A stretch of DNA of 64,000 nucleotides from Turnera subulata (Eukaryota > Streptophyta > Magnoliopsida > Malpighiales > Passifloraceae): NCBI GenBank assembly GCA_028386065.3, contig JAKUCV010002229.1, positions 207,536-271,535 on the forward strand, given 5' to 3'. Under the pieces are notes generated by a model. It was not told the origin of the DNA, made no database searches, and saw only the letters and a program-made list of their open reading frames with translations. The stretch's first letter is position 1, and the number at the start of each line of letters is the position of its first letter. Below are positions 1 to 12,910 of the stretch, one piece after another. Both the position numbers and the translations under genes were made by a program.

Positions 1-595
1 CTCTTGCTTAGTTGCCTCAAAATCCCTTTTAGTCACATCCACCTCAGTATTATAGTTGTACTGCTTCAGGAATTCTCTGCAGAGGTCCTCCCATTTGCTT
101 ATCTTACTCTCATTCAAGGTCATAAACCACCTCAAAGCTCCCCCAGATAAAGCTCTTTGGAATAATTGGGTCATTAATTCAAGCTCGATCCTCATAGGTT
201 GTAGCATCCTCACATAAATCTTCAGGTGAGTTGTGCGACATCCTTCCATTAAACTTCTCGATATCTGGCATCTTAAATCTTTCAGGCAAACAGGCTTCAA
301 GGAACAAAGACAAACGATCTAAATTCCAATCGTCCTCTTTCTTCTTCATGGTCTTCAATAGCTCCTCCAATCTTCTGAGTCTCTCCCCATCTCCCTTGGA
401 CCCTTGTGTTGCCGAATCATTATCCTGAATTACCACCACATTATGCTCGTCATCCGGCTGTGAATTTTGTCCCCCATTACTCCCAGGGGACGCCATCTTC
501 CCTTTCTTCAGGGCTAGGAGTGCTTCCATGATATTTGGATCCTTGAGCAGATTCAGAATTTCCTCAGGCACTTTGGCACCATTTTCCTCACTCAT
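1..595 (-). pseudogene. Tat-1 gag N-terminal part (Ty3-gypsy), frameshifted and cut by window edge
   Basis: Capsid (gag) protein of a Tat/Ogre-type gypsy retrotransposon on the minus strand. It starts at 595 with MSEENGAKVPEE, has a charged coiled stretch (ERLRRLEELLKTMKKKEDD) and reaches the gag motif ERFKMPDIEKFNG. The frame then ends near 179. From about 178 down to 1 another frame continues the gag fold with LFQRALSGGALRWFMTLNE and KWEDLCREFLKQYNYNTEVD, which matches the retrotransposon gag domain (the ALRWF and W..L...F...Y pattern). A frameshift therefore lies at roughly 180-215. The rest of gag and all of pol would lie left of the window. The Tat assignment rests mainly on the arginine-tRNA-like primer site and the long LTR. 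Frame and domain are seen directly; the lineage is inferred. Confidence 0.8.
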
Positions 596-1099
596 GTTGT
601 CCTAATATTTGGAGGACCGGTGTCAGGATCTCCGGCTTCCCAGAAGCTATGTCTTTTTTGGGTTTACACATGTAAGAATGAATGAGGGGGAACCTCATGT
701 ATTTCTACTTGAATTCACAACAACAAGCACTCAAATGCAAGCAACACTTATTGATTCATCATGCATGGGATGCTCAAGGTATGCAGCTGGTTAGGGGCTG
801 AAAGACTGCCGCTAAGGAATAGTTTGGCCTACTCACATGTGATAAAGGATATCGCATGAGGTTCGGGGCCCATTAATCCCTATCATTGCTTGAGCAGCGA
901 GAAACCGGTTCACACAAGCCGCTATCGCTTAAGGAAAAAAATGTAGCGGACTTGGATCCCCTGACCCTCTTACGGTAAGGGCTTCACAACATTTATCATG
1001 AATGCAAGGCACTTATGATGACACATAAAAAGACATACAAAAATCCAATGATTGCACAAGGTTTCTTGAACCCTCTAAGTCCGCAGCGGAGTTGCCAAC
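596..1099 (-). other. Tat-1 5' untranslated leader with primer-binding site
   Basis: Non-coding leader between the LTR edge and the gag start on the minus strand. Immediately inside the LTR (about 1081-1099) the minus strand reads TTGGCAACTCCGCTGCGGA. This resembles the primer site complementary to the arginine tRNA 3' end that is used by Tat/Ogre elements. Nothing else recognisable is present. Confidence 0.65.
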
Positions 1100-2744
1100 T
1101 GTGAATACCCGACCCAAAATCACTTGGGCCTATTCACCTATTCCTTACACCTTCTTCATAACCGTCATCCAACATCTTTGGCGTCGCCACCAAAGTTTTA
1201 TTAAAGGACAAAACTCGGGAAAAAAACCTTCACATGACTCCGTTTAGGCAACTAGATAACGAACCAAAGATGCTGGACCAGGGGATTCGTCATGGATGGG
1301 AAGGTGTTAGGCACCCATCCATGTTGGGGCGTAACCTTGTGCAATTGAAGGATTTTATATACCTTGTGCAAGTGTGCAAGTGTGAACAACAAAACACATA
1401 ATAACTGAAACTAAAAAAGAAAGGGGAGAAGAAGAAGATTGGGCTTGAGTTTCACCACTAGAAACCACCTACGTACCCCGACGACCGGGTTCAAAGCCCA
1501 CGTAGTTCTTGACATGGCATCACAACAGTCACATCGTCATAAATATCAACATCTCAGAAGCAATCGGTCAAGCAAAAAGGGATTAGGATTTCCTCTTGTA
1601 GCCCTCCTCTAGCTCCTTGGTTTGGGTTGTGTCTTCCACATAATTTCCTCCCACTCCTTAACTCAATCTTGGAGTTCTTCTTGATCTACCTCTTGCTGCC
1701 TTCAATGGTTGGTATTTCCTACGAAATTCCACCAGAGTTTTGTCTATAGAACTATTTCTTAAGCTTGGAGAAGTAGAGTTTCTCCAAGCTCCAAAGCTTA
1801 TGAAGAGTGTGTGTGTATAATAAAATGTGTGTCCCTTGAAATGTGAGAAGGGGGTCCTATTTATAGTGTTCTGGGTAGCTTAGGGGCATGGACCAGCTTA
1901 GTGATCAAGGTAATGGCCAAAAATCTGGGCCAAAACTGAGTAGAGTCAAATTAGGAGCGAAATCGGAGAAAAAAAACGCGTTCTGGATGCATATGACCGC
2001 CATGGCCAGCGATCATCCTTTGGATGACAGCCAGGCCGGGCGGTCATGGAAGGAAGACTGCCCAGACCTGGCGGTCAACCCGAAATGACCGCCTGCGCCT
2101 GCGCGTTACACTCGTTCTTTCCTTTTTCGATCTCGATTCTCCCCTAATTTCTCCTTGATTGATCCTACCGCGTAATTAACCTTTAGACTGCCCAGAATCC
2201 TCTGCTCTCTTGATTATTACTCCTCTCAATCATCTCCTAATTGATTGATTACACATTTATTCCCCATTTTAAGCTAAAATCATACCAAAACCACTCTTAC
2301 TACTAAGGAATGATTTAACTCTGATTTTTCACGAAAATTAGGGGTTAAATTTGTTTGCAAGCAAGGTGTTAATGGGCAGTGCAACTCTGAAAAAAGTCCA
2401 TATTTCATTAATTTGGACCCTTATATTTATCTTTAACCCAAGAATAAATCATCTCAATATAATTGGGTTTAAAGAATAAACAAACAAGGCCAAGCTAATG
2501 AATTAAAATGCATTTTTAGCAATTTAATCCTTATCATATGTTTTTATCCTATGATTAAATCATCTTATCAATCCTAGGGTCTAAGCAGGTAAAGGCCTCA
2601 ATTACTATATTGCATGAATTCTACTAAAAATAAACTTCATCCACACTTCAACCCAAGACTAACTCATCTTGCTAATCTTATGGTTCAAGCATGTCTAAAG
2701 CCTAATTTAATAGAATTTTTATGGGTCAAATTTGGGTGTTCACA
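1100..2744 (-). repeat. Tat-1 5' LTR (1645 bp)
   Basis: The long terminal repeat is bounded by TGTGAA and TTCACA, giving TG..CA ends on either strand. It lies directly outside the primer site and gag of the minus-strand gypsy element, so it is the 5' LTR. The second LTR is outside the window, so the TSD cannot be checked; the outer flank begins acaag at 2745. A short open frame at 1888-2088 inside it shows no protein family and is probably chance. Confidence 0.75.
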
Positions 2745-2763
2745 ACAAGCATAAAAAAAAATC

Positions 2764-3267
2764 TGTTATAAATAATTTATATGAATGTCATTGTTACCGT
2801 CTGGTAAAAATCGTTTTTACCATGTCTGAATTTATCCCGGTAAATATTTTACCCATACACCTAACCTCCACTTGGAATCATCTCTTTAGTTAATTACCTT
2901 CCATAATTTCATTTGTCTTAATATTAATACCATCTTCCTTTACCTAACATCCTTTTGATTTTATTCTTTTAAATTAATCATATTTATTTGTTTTTATCCT
3001 CTTATTTCCAATTATAAATACCCCTTTATTCCTCACATTCTTATACTTATATCCCACCATAAACTTCACTCTCTTCTCATTTCCATACACCTCTCTTCAT
3101 CAATCTCTCTCCATCTAAGTTTATTATTCTCTTTTTTTTTTCATATTATTATCAAAGTTGTATTATTACCATTAAAGTTGTATTACTACCATCAAGGTTC
3201 TATTATCACCTTGATCGAGGTTGTATTATTCCATCAAGAGTGAATTTCATCACCCAATTTTATAACA
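2764..3267 (+). repeat. Ivana-1 5' LTR
   Basis: Starts TGTTATAAATAATTTAT and ends TTTTATAACA. It is followed at once by cgttatcaacacgagt, a copia-type primer-site region. It aligns with the split 3' LTR along its length, for example through the ttgttaccgtc and catcaatctc segments. A run of imperfect attattaccat/aaagttgta units (about 3146-3235) forms a small tandem repeat near its 3' end that is shortened in the other LTR. Confidence 0.85.
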
Positions 3268-3545
3268 CGTTATCAACACGAGTCTCTAGCCAAATAAGGT
3301 ATTTATTCCTAAAACTTTTCTTATTACTAGTTTCATGCTTTCTATATATACATATATAGTAGTATTATTGCTGAAGGATTTATCGAGTAAGCATATGTAT
3401 ATATTACATATCTTATATTATTATCTTATTAATATTGCTGAAAGATTTATCAAGTAAACGTATATAAACCACATAGTTTATACTATTATTATGCTTCTCT
3501 TTATATTTATTTTAAATATTTTATTATTATTTCATTTCTGTTATA

Positions 3546-4545
3546 ATGACAAACCTTACAAAACTTGAATTTGAGGCCCTCGATATTTCCGGAAGAAATT
3601 CTCTGTCATGGGTCCTAGATGCAGAAATGCATTTAGATGCTAATAGTCTGGGAGATACGATTAAAAAAGGAAATGAAGCATCTACTCAAGATAAGGAAAA
3701 AACCATAATTTTTCTTCGTCATCATCTGCATGAAAGTTTAAAGAGTGAATATCTTACTATCAAAGATCCTGCAGATCTTTGGAAAAATTTGAAAGAAAGA
3801 TATGATGACCTGAAGATGGTCATACTCCCAGAAGCTCGTTATGAGTGGATGCATCTGAGGTTGCAAGATTTTAAATCTGTGCATGAATATAATTAAGTTG
3901 TGTTTCGAATCAGCTCTTAGTTAAAACTATATGGAGAAAATATTACTGATGTTGATATGCTAGAGAGAACATTCTCCACTTTTCATACATCCAATATGCT
4001 CATGCAGAAGCAGTATCATGAAAAATGTTTCACAAGATATTCTGATTTAATTTCATACCTCCTTGTGGCCGAACAAAATAACGAGTTATTGATGAAAAAT
4101 CATGAGTCTCACCCCAGTGCTTCTGCTCCATTCCCAGAAGAGAATGCAGCAGTACATGATAATTCTGGTTGTGGCCGTAGACAAGGTCATGGCGGGGGAC
4201 GTGGGCGTGGATGTGGAAGGAACCGCTTTAATTACCGTGAATGCAAAATTTATAACGATGGCAAGGCTAAAGGACAACATGCGAATGATGCCAAATATCA
4301 TGATAAGAAAAATCACGAGACAGCCTGCTATCGATGTGGCATGACAGGTCATTAGTCACGGACTTGTCGTACAGTGAAGTACTTGATAGAACTTTACCAA
4401 TCATCTTTGAAAGAAAAAAGTAAGGCTGTTGAAAAAAATTTTGTTCAAGATGATGACCAAGATGCTGCCTTCTAATCCGACTCATTTTTAGATATTGATG
4501 ATTATCTTGCTTATCCAGGAGAAGCAAGCAATAAAATGAAGCAAG
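3546..4545 (+). pseudogene. Ivana-1 gag (broken)
   Basis: Gag protein of a copia element, in at least two frames. Positions 3546-3896 encode MTNLTKLEFEALDISG..., with the SWVLDAEMHLDA and LRHHLHESLKSEYLTIKDP motifs typical of the UBN2-type copia gag. A stop falls after HEYN at about 3894. Positions 3957-4355 continue with MLERTFSTFHTSN, an RG-rich linker, and a CCHC zinc knuckle (CYRCGMTGH) near 4326. A stop codon sits inside the knuckle and the rest follows to about 4545. The order of motifs matches one ancestral gag reading frame, so this is a pseudogene and not several genes. Confidence 0.85.
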
Positions 4546-4659
4546 AATAAACCTGTTGTCAGTTTTTTTTGTATTTTACATTTATGTCCTTAATATTTTG
4601 AATAAATTCCAGTTTAGTATTATTTTTTTATGCATGTTTTATTTTCTTTTATGAAGATA

Positions 4660-7600
4660 TGGATATCCAACTATATGGTTTCAAGAACAATGACTCAGAC
4701 ATCTGCTAGCAGACAGTACAACTACTCATTTCGCATTTAATGAAAGGAAATATTTCTTTACTTTGAAAAGGCAGATGTTAGGACAATCTCTGGTAGTACA
4801 AAAATAATTAAAGGCTTCAGAAGAGCTCAAATACTACTACTGAAGGGAACAAAAATAATTATTAAAAATACTTTGTTCTCTTCAAAGTCTCAAAGAAATT
4901 TGTTGAGTTTTAAGGATATCCGTTTAAATGGATATCAGATTGAGACAATGAATGAAAGAGATGCTGAATATTGCTACATTACAAAAGTTACTACTACAGG
5001 TAATAAACAAGTCGTAGAAAAATTACCTGTATTGTCATCTGGATTGTACTACACAAATATTCGAGTCATTGAAAGTTATTATATCCAACCAGAAGCTGGC
5101 ACCAGCCTGAAGCTGACTAATGAGTTAAAAATTTGGCATGACCGGTTGGGCCTTCCCGGATCAATAATGATGAGTAGAATTATTGAAAATTCATTTGGTC
5201 AACCATTGAAAAACAAAAGATGTTTCAATCTAATGAATTTTCATGTGCTGCTTGTTCACAAAGAAAATTAATTATCTGGCCTTCATATGATAAGGTTGGT
5301 TCTGAATCACCAGCATTTTTGGAAAGAATTCAGGGTGATATATGTGGACCTATACATCTACCGTGTGGACTATTTAAATATTTTATGGTTTTAATTGATG
5401 CAGCAACTAAATGGTCCCATGTGTGTTTGTTGTCCTCACGCAATTTGGCATTTGCACGCTTATTGTCACAATTGATCAAATTGCGGGCACACTTCCCTGA
5501 TCATGCAATTAAGACTATACGTCTTGATAATGCTGCTGAATTTACCTCTAAGGCATTTAATGACTATTGCATGTCAATTGGAATTGTGGTTGAACATCCT
5601 GTAGCTCATGTTCATACCCAAAACGGTTTAGCAAAATCGTTGATTAAACGCCTCCAATTGATTGCTAGACCATTATTAATAAGATATAAACTCCCCGTTA
5701 CTGCCTGGGGATATGCTATTTTGCATGCAGCAACACTTGTGCGCATCAGCCCAACAAGTTATCATAAACTCTCCCAATTTCAATTGGTTCATGGTCACGA
5801 ACCTAAAATCTCCCATATTCGGACCTTTGGTTGTGCAGTATATGTGCCAATTGCTCCACCATAACGAACTAAAATGAGTCCTCAAAGAAGATTAGGAATA
5901 TATGTTGGATATGAATCTCTATTAATTATAAAATATTAGGAACCAACAACTGGAGATATATTTACAGCAAGATTTGTTGATTGTTATTTTGATGAAAATG
6001 TTTATCCAACATTATTAGGAGAAAATAAGTAGCTCGATAAAGAAATTAAATGGAATGCTATATCATTATCAAGCCTTGATCCTCGAACAAATCAGTGTGA
6101 ACTTGAAGTTCAAAAGATAATTCATTTGCAAAATATAGCAAATCAATTGCCAGACGCTTTTACTGATATCAATAGAGTGACCAAATCTCATATACCAGCT
6201 GCAAATACTCCTGCTAGAATTAATGTCCTTGAAGGACAACTAAAGCTTATAAATGAATCTAAAGAATGCCAGAAGCGTGGCAAACTACTCGCTTCTAAAG
6301 ATAAAAATCCTCGACAGCGAAAAGGAGTAAAGATACAAGATGGTACTGCCAACGAGGTAATAAAACCTCCTGTAGAGGTTCAAATTGAAAATCCTCAAAA
6401 AGAGGATAATCCTCTAGAAGAGGTTCCTGACATAAATTGTGATGTTCCAGAAGTAAATCAGGTACCTGAAATAAGTCAAAATAATGAGATCTCAATAATC
6501 TATATATAGTGTCTGGAACAAGAAGGAACCGACGTGGAATAACCGTCGACGGAATTTTCGCATATAATATACCGCTAAATATTGTGGAAGAAAATGAGGA
6601 TCATGCACCTACATCAGCTGATGAATGTAGGTGCAGAATGATTGGCCAAAATTAAGAGATGCAATTAAAAATGAGTTAGACTCGCTTATAAATCGAAAAT
6701 TTTTCCGGCCAAAATTAAAAGATGATGTAGAACCGGTCGATTATAAATGGGTATTTGTGCGAAAAAAAGAATCAAAGAAAATGAAATAGTGAGATATAAA
6801 GCACGGCTTGTCGCAGAAGGTTTTACCCAACGACCTAGTATTTGATTATGAGGAGACATACTCTTGTGTGGTGGATACAAATACTTTCCGGTATTTGATA
6901 AGTCTGGCAGTACACGAAAAATTAGAAATGCGTCTAATAGATGTTGTTACAGCCTATTTTTGTGGATCCATAAGTCATGACATATACATGAGAATCTCTG
7001 AAGGATTCAAGTTGCCTAAAGTAACTATTTCTTAGGATATATACTCAACTAAACTAAATTCATCTTTACGTGGTTCGAACCATTCTGGGTATGTGTATTA
7101 TAATTATTCTTGCATATATTTATTAAATGCATTGTGTGTTATTTAGGCGATGCATGCGTGAATTTACTACTATTGCTATTTATATTGATGATATATATAT
7201 TGTTGTAATATTTTCATCTATATGTGAATTTTTTATTATTTTTATTTGTGATTTAAATATTATTGGAACTCCTGAAGAAATTTCCAAAACCGTACTATGT
7301 CTAAAGAAAGAGTTTGAGATGAAAAATTTCAGAAAGATTAGATTGGTCCAGAAGTACCATATCATAATGTAATTTATCTTGCTAACAATATAAAGCCTGA
7401 AGCTTTTACCATAAACTTATTAGCAAGATATAACTTTGCTCTAAATTAGAATATAATGAAATATATAAATACATATTCCATTATCTTGGGGTATAATGGA
7501 CATAGAATTATTTTAACCTTGTGAGTCCAAAGAAAATGTAGTTTGTTTTGCAAATTCATGTCATTTATTTGAGCCACATAGAGCACATGCAGATACATGA

Positions 7601-7900
7601 AGTATCATGGCAACCACAAAACAAAGTAGCGTGGCTACTTCTTCAAATAATGCAGAAATGGTAACCATTCATGAAGTCATTCGAGAATGTGCTTGGCTAT
7701 GATCGATGATGCAACATATTAAAAGATTCATATGGATTGGATAGCGAGGAAGATGTTCCAATGACGATTTATGAAGATAATGCTAACTGCATTACCTAAT
7801 TGAAGGGAGGATACATCAAAGAATCATTCAAGTGACAATCTAGCAGATTTATTTACAAAAACAGTTCCTACTACAACTTTTTGAAGAGTTGATGAAGAAG
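4660..7900 (+). pseudogene. Ivana-1 pol (protease, integrase, RT, RNase H remnants)
   Basis: Degenerate polyprotein. GAG-pre-integrase is at about 4873-5270 (IWHDRLGLPG, CAACSQRK across a frameshift near 5220). The integrase core is at 5220-5864 (GDICGP, IRLDNAAEF, TQNG, FGCAVYVP). A linker with conserved PRQRKG follows at 6126-6509. RT pieces are at 6680-7035 (YKWVFV, RYKARLV, DVVTAYFCG) and 7127-7372 (YIDDIY active-site box), then faint RNase H remnants to about 7900. Many stops and a probable deletion between 7035 and 7127 mean no functional enzyme. The acidic triad of the integrase is still partly visible (D in DICG, D in LDNA), but the E position after TQNG has become K (LAKSL). Confidence 0.85.
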
Positions 7901-8070
7901 ATTAGTTTATGGTGGGTTCAAGATATCAAGGGATGCCAAAATCAGGGGGAGTAGAATACGCACTGCACTCTTTTATCCTTCACCAAGTTTTTTTTTTCCC
8001 ACTGGATTTTTCTTGGTAAGGTTTTTAACGAGACAGTTCTTCCCAAGCGTATACTATCTAAGGTACAATG

Positions 8071-8085
8071 ACATTTAAGAGGGAG
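8071..8085 (+). other. Ivana-1 polypurine tract
   Basis: acatttaagagggag lies directly before the 3' LTR start TGTTTT at 8086. This purine-rich run is the expected plus-strand primer of reverse transcription. Confidence 0.7.
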
Positions 8086-8388
8086 TGTTTTAAATAAATT
8101 AAGTGAATGCAATTGTTACCGTCCGATAAAATTTATTTTTACCGTGTCTGAATTTACTCCCAATAAATATTTTACCCATGCACCTAACCTCCATTTGGAA
8201 CCATCTCTTTGGCTAATTACCCTCTAAAATTTTATTTGTCTTAATCTTAATATCATATTTCTTTACCTAATATCTTTTTGATTTTATTCTTTAAAATTAA
8301 TCATACTTATTTATTTTTATCCTCCTATTTTTATCTATAAATAACCCTTCAATCCTTCACATTCCTACACACGCCTCTCTTCATCAAT
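8086..8388 (+). repeat. Ivana-1 3' LTR, first piece
   Basis: Left part of the 3' LTR, matching the 5' LTR up to the sequence catcaat. It is interrupted by the GyA solo LTR. The last five bases, tcaat, are the target-site duplication shared with 12911-12915. Confidence 0.85.
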
Positions 8389-8966
8389 TGAAACGCGCCG
8401 ACCCGTATTTACCGTACACAGTAAACACGTGCCGAAACTGTGACAACCCAACCAAACCAAGCCCAGCATACAGTGTATACAACAGAAATCCGGGCTCAAC
8501 AGCCCAAAGTAAAAACAACAATAATAACTCAACTGGCCCAATGGCCCAATAATAGTGAAAACAATGCACAGCGGAAGACTTAATAACTCACAAAACACTG
8601 TATGCGACACTGATGCAAACTATGGATCCGAGCCCTGTCCAAGGGATAACGCCGCAGCCTGTCTGGAATGCACCAATCCTGTACCACAAATAATCCATCC
8701 TACTGGATGACAGCCCGCAGGTGAGGGGTGAGTCCGAAGTGCTCACCGACGAAGGAAAGACAATCAATATGCAACTATAATTACTCAAGTCAAAAACAGG
8801 CACAACAACCGACCAAAAGACTCGACCCAAAACCGGTCCAAGACCAAAAAGACTCAAATAAAAATTAATTTCCAATTTTATCTTTCCGGGCCCCGTCACG
8901 GACAAGCTATAGGTCAGACCTGGTTATCAACACATTCCGGGTGCCAGACCAAATCCAGAGAACCCA

Positions 8967-9337
8967 GGGATCGACATCCCAAAAATACGAACCCAGGGAT
9001 AGACATCCCAAAAATAATCACGGGATAGACATTCCAAGCATAGACATGCTTATCACAAGTAACCCAGGTCATGGCCACCACAAAACAGTCTTAAACCATC
9101 GAGTCGTACCACTACTTATCACGTGACAATTATATTATCGTCGTCAAAACCAAACTCAGGGATCGACATCCCCAATCAAAATACCGGGATAGACATCCCT
9201 ATCCAAATTCAAGGATCGACATCCTTATCACAATTTATTATTTATTCCGTTTTATACTTGAACCAAAAGACACAGAAAATCAACACGGGGATAAACATCC
9301 CAAAAATACCAAATCAAAATACTGGGATAAACATCCC
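8967..9337. repeat. GyA dyad array, copy 1
   Basis: About nine short dyads of the form GGGAT-(A/C)GAC-ATCCC or GGGAT-AAAC-ATCCC, separated by short AT-rich spacers. Two members carry different but still complementary arms: AAGCAT-AGAC-ATGCTT and AAGGAT-CGAC-ATCCTT. The unit can form a hairpin or a two-fold protein site. Confidence 0.85.
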
Positions 9338-10725
9338 GACAACAATCACAACAAATGCAATCATCAACAGTGCAATAAACATCAAGCACAATAACCGAGT
9401 AATATAGGCACATATTGAAGGAAATCCATCCTCACCTTAGCCAATTACTCAACTCCGGAAACAATGACCGGTCCGACGCCGGCTCCTCGGGAAACTGCCA
9501 GATATCCAAACCTATGCCACAAAACCATATATACACATAAATGCACATAATCGGTATACTATGATGCCAGTACTGCGAAATAATCCCATCCCAGTTCTTA
9601 TCTTTTATTATCATCTTTTACAGAAAATATTATACGATACGTATATCCGAATATAATTTCGGTACTATACTTTAATTAAAACTCTTAAAAATATTTTCAT
9701 AAATTAATTATACTTTTCCAAAATAATAAACATCATAATTTTTCCTAGGAATTATAACTTATATATATATCCCAAAGTTATTTCTATAAAACGTTATACT
9801 TGACAAAATTTTAATTACTAAATATTATTATTTTAGGAAAAACATTTCCAGAGAATATAATCATATGACTTATTTTCTGAAAATAAATACGAATTTATAA
9901 GTACACATACTTATATTTTCCAAATTATTCTCGTATGCATAAATATTATTTATTTTCCACATCTCACATTTTCCCAAAATATTTCCAATTAAATCATGTA
10001 TAGAATTTTTTTTCCAAAAATTATTTAGTGTCAGGAAATAATTATTAAAACCAGATTATATTTTATTTATTATTTTTATTATTATATATTTTATTTTTTT
10101 TTTATTTCTGGACTGGGCCAAGTCCAAGCCCACCAAGGCCCAAACTAGAGCCCCGGCGCGCACAGGACCAGCCCAGACCCATCTGACCAAGCCCACAAAA
10201 TTCACAACCCAACAAACACAGCCCATACACATAACCCAACCCACAAAGCATCGGGTCAACCCGACCCATATCGTCAACCACCCGGGTCTGCTCACAACCC
10301 GATTCCTCACCTTGGTTGCAGGCGGCTGAGCACGCGACACTGGGCGACGGTTGGCACAACTGTCGGTGCGAGACGCGGCAGGGATGGCAAACGGAAGCAC
10401 AGGCGGCGACGAAGGGCAATGACGCGTCGGGTGGTGGATCTGCAGCTGCTTCGTGTGGGGTGGAGCATGACGGCGACAGCGTTGCTAGCTGCAGCGAACG
10501 GCGAGGCAGGCGACACAGGAGGACGGCTCCGCTGTGGAACCATCTGGAATGCACCAATCCTGTCTGGAATGCACCAATCCTCGACCCAAAACCGGTCCAA
10601 GACCAAAAAGACTCAAATAAAAACCAATTTCCAATTTTATCTTTCCGAGCCCCGTCACGGACAAGCTAGAGGTCAGACTTGGTTATCAACACATTCCGGG
10701 TGCCAGACCAAATCCAGAGAACCCA

Positions 10726-11096
10726 GGGATCGACATCCCAAAAATACGAACCCAGGAATAGACATCCCAAAAATAATCACGGGATAGACAACCCAAGCAT
10801 AGACATGCTTATCACAAGTAACCCAGGTCATGGCCACCACAAAACAGTCTTAAACCATTGAGTCGTACCACTACTTATCACGTGACAATTATATTATCGT
10901 CGTCAAAACCAAACTCAGGGATCGACATCCCCAACCAAAATACCGGGATAGACATCCCTATCCAAAATCAAGGATCGACATCCTTATCACAATTTATTAT
11001 TTATTCCGTTTTATACTTGAACCAAAAGACACAAAAAATCAACACGGGGATAAACATCCCAAAAATACCAAATCAAAATACTGGGATAAACATCCC
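10726..11096. repeat. GyA dyad array, copy 2 (inside the duplicated unit)
   Basis: Second copy of the same dyad series, produced by the 1.7-kb tandem duplication. The order of members is the same, including the AAGCAT..ATGCTT and AAGGAT..ATCCTT variants. Confidence 0.85.
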
Positions 11097-12910
11097 GACG
11101 ACAATCACAACAAATGCAATCATCAACAGTGCAATAAACATCAAGCACAATAACCGAGTAATACAGGCACATATTGAAGGAAATCCATCCTCACCTTAGC
11201 CGATTACTCAACTCCGAAAACAATGACCGGTCCGACCCCGGCTCCTCGGGAAACTGCCCGATATCCAAACCTATGCCACAAAACCATATATACACATAAA
11301 TGCACATAATTGGTATACTATGATGCCAATACTGCGAAATAATCCCATCCCGGTTCTTATCTTTTATTATCATCTTTTACCGAAAATATTATACCATACG
11401 TATATCCGAATATAATTTCGGTACTATACTTTAATTAAAACTCTTAAAAATATTTTCATAAATTAATTATACTTTTCCAAAATAATAAACATCATAATTT
11501 TTCCTAGGAATTATAACTTATATATATATCCCAAAGTTATTTCTATAAAACGTTATACTTGACAAAATTTTAATTACTAAATATTATTATTTTAGGAAAA
11601 ACATTTCTAGAGAATATAATCATATGACTTATTTTCTGAAAATAAATACGAATTTATAAGTACACATACTTATATTTCCCAAATTATTCTCGTATGCATA
11701 AATATTATCTATTTTCCACATCTCATATTTTCCAAAAATATTTCCAATTAAATCATGTATAGAATTTTTTTTCCAAAAATTATTTAGTGTCAGGAAATAA
11801 TTATTAAAACCAGATTATATTTTATTTATTATTATTATTATTATATATATTTTTTTATTTCTGGACTGGGCCAAGTCCAAGCCCACAAAGGCCCAAGCTA
11901 GAGCCCAGGCACGCACAGGACCAGCCCAGACCCATCTGACCAAGCCCACAAAATTCACAACCCAACAAACACAGCCCATACACATAACCCAACCCACAAA
12001 GCATCGGGTCAACCCGACCCATATCGTCAACCACCCGGGTCTGCTCACAACCCGATTCCTCACCTTGGTTGCAGGCGGCTGAGCACGGCAACAGCGGCAC
12101 GGCGACGGTTGGCACAACTGTCGGGGCGAGACGTGGCGGGGAAGGCGAACGGAAGCACAGACGGCGACGAAGGGCAATGACGCGTCGAGTGGTGGATCTG
12201 CAGCTGCTTCGTGTGGGGTGGAGCATGACGGCGACGGCGTTGCTAACTGCAGCGAACGGCGAGGCAGGCGACACAGGAGAACGGCTCCGCTGCGACTTGG
12301 GTCGTCGGCTGCAGCGGGGAGAGGTCGGGCTTGGTGTGGTGGCAGGTCGGCCGGTGGCTCCTTTCCCCCTCTTCTCTTTTTTTTTTCCTTTTCTATTTTC
12401 CCTCCTTCCTTCTTTTTTTCATTCTCCGGTTTCTATTTCTTTTTTCCTTCCTTCATTTATGTTTTTTCCTCTCCTTTTTCTTCTCCTCTTTTTTTTTTTC
12501 TTTCTTCTTCTTTCTTTTCTCTCTTTTCTTTTTTTTTTCTCTCTTTTCTTTCCCTTCCAGCTTCCTTCCTCCCGGCTTTAAACTGTTTTTCTTACTGTTC
12601 CACATGTGAAGCTTCAAATAATGCAGCTTGTCTGCATTATGAAGCGAGTCCGGTCCGGACCAGAAAATAACTGATACCCCCTTAGTTATTTTCCGGTGTG
12701 ATTTTCCGAGAAATTCCGAAACCCGAAAAATACCAACTTAGATCTGAAAAATCCACGGAAAAATCACGAGCGCAGGAAAACTCTCGGTTTCAAAAAACGA
12801 CGCTCGATTTACCTTGAATTAATTACCCAAGATTAATTCAACAGTAAATCACGGTAAAAAGACTTTTACAGTCCCGGTAAAAATCCAAAATTTTTACCCA
12901 AGCTGTTACA

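Larger units (their letters stand above)
8821..12292. repeat. 1.7-kb tandem duplication inside the GyA solo LTR
   Basis: Segment 8821-10534 (from ctcgacccaaaaccggtcc to acggctccgctg) is repeated at 10580-12292 with few differences. The junction 10535-10579 holds two copies of tctggaatgcaccaatcc, a sequence that occurs once just upstream at 8662-8679. The unit includes the dyad array, so the array is doubled. Confidence 0.85.
8389..12910 (-). mobile_element. GyA solo LTR (4522 bp, with internal duplication)
   Basis: Starts TGAAACGCGCCGACCCG and ends GCTGTTACA, flanked by a perfect 5-bp TSD tcaat (8384-8388 and 12911-12915). The sister copy at 31608-35259 has a primer site outside its TGAAAC end, which shows the element reads on the minus strand (5' end TGTAACAG...). 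No internal region is present here, so this is a solo LTR left by LTR-LTR recombination. It is longer than its 3.65-kb sister because of a 1.7-kb internal tandem duplication. The LTR contains two dyad arrays, an AT-rich half, a GC-rich region and a long pyrimidine tract (12360-12560). Open frames inside it lack any family signature. Confidence 0.88.

Noticed and set aside
1888..2088. 66-aa frame in the Tat-1 LTR
   Set aside because: Located inside an LTR, no homology recognised, and chance frames of this size are common here.
8967..9337. CRISPR-like look of the GGGAT..ATCCC arrays
   Set aside because: Repeats are only 14 bp, spacers are short, irregular and shared between copies, and the DNA is plant nuclear and inside an LTR.
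12069..12670. Phe/Leu/Ser-rich open frames resembling membrane proteins
   Set aside because: Produced by a long pyrimidine tract (12360-12560) in the GyA solo LTR.
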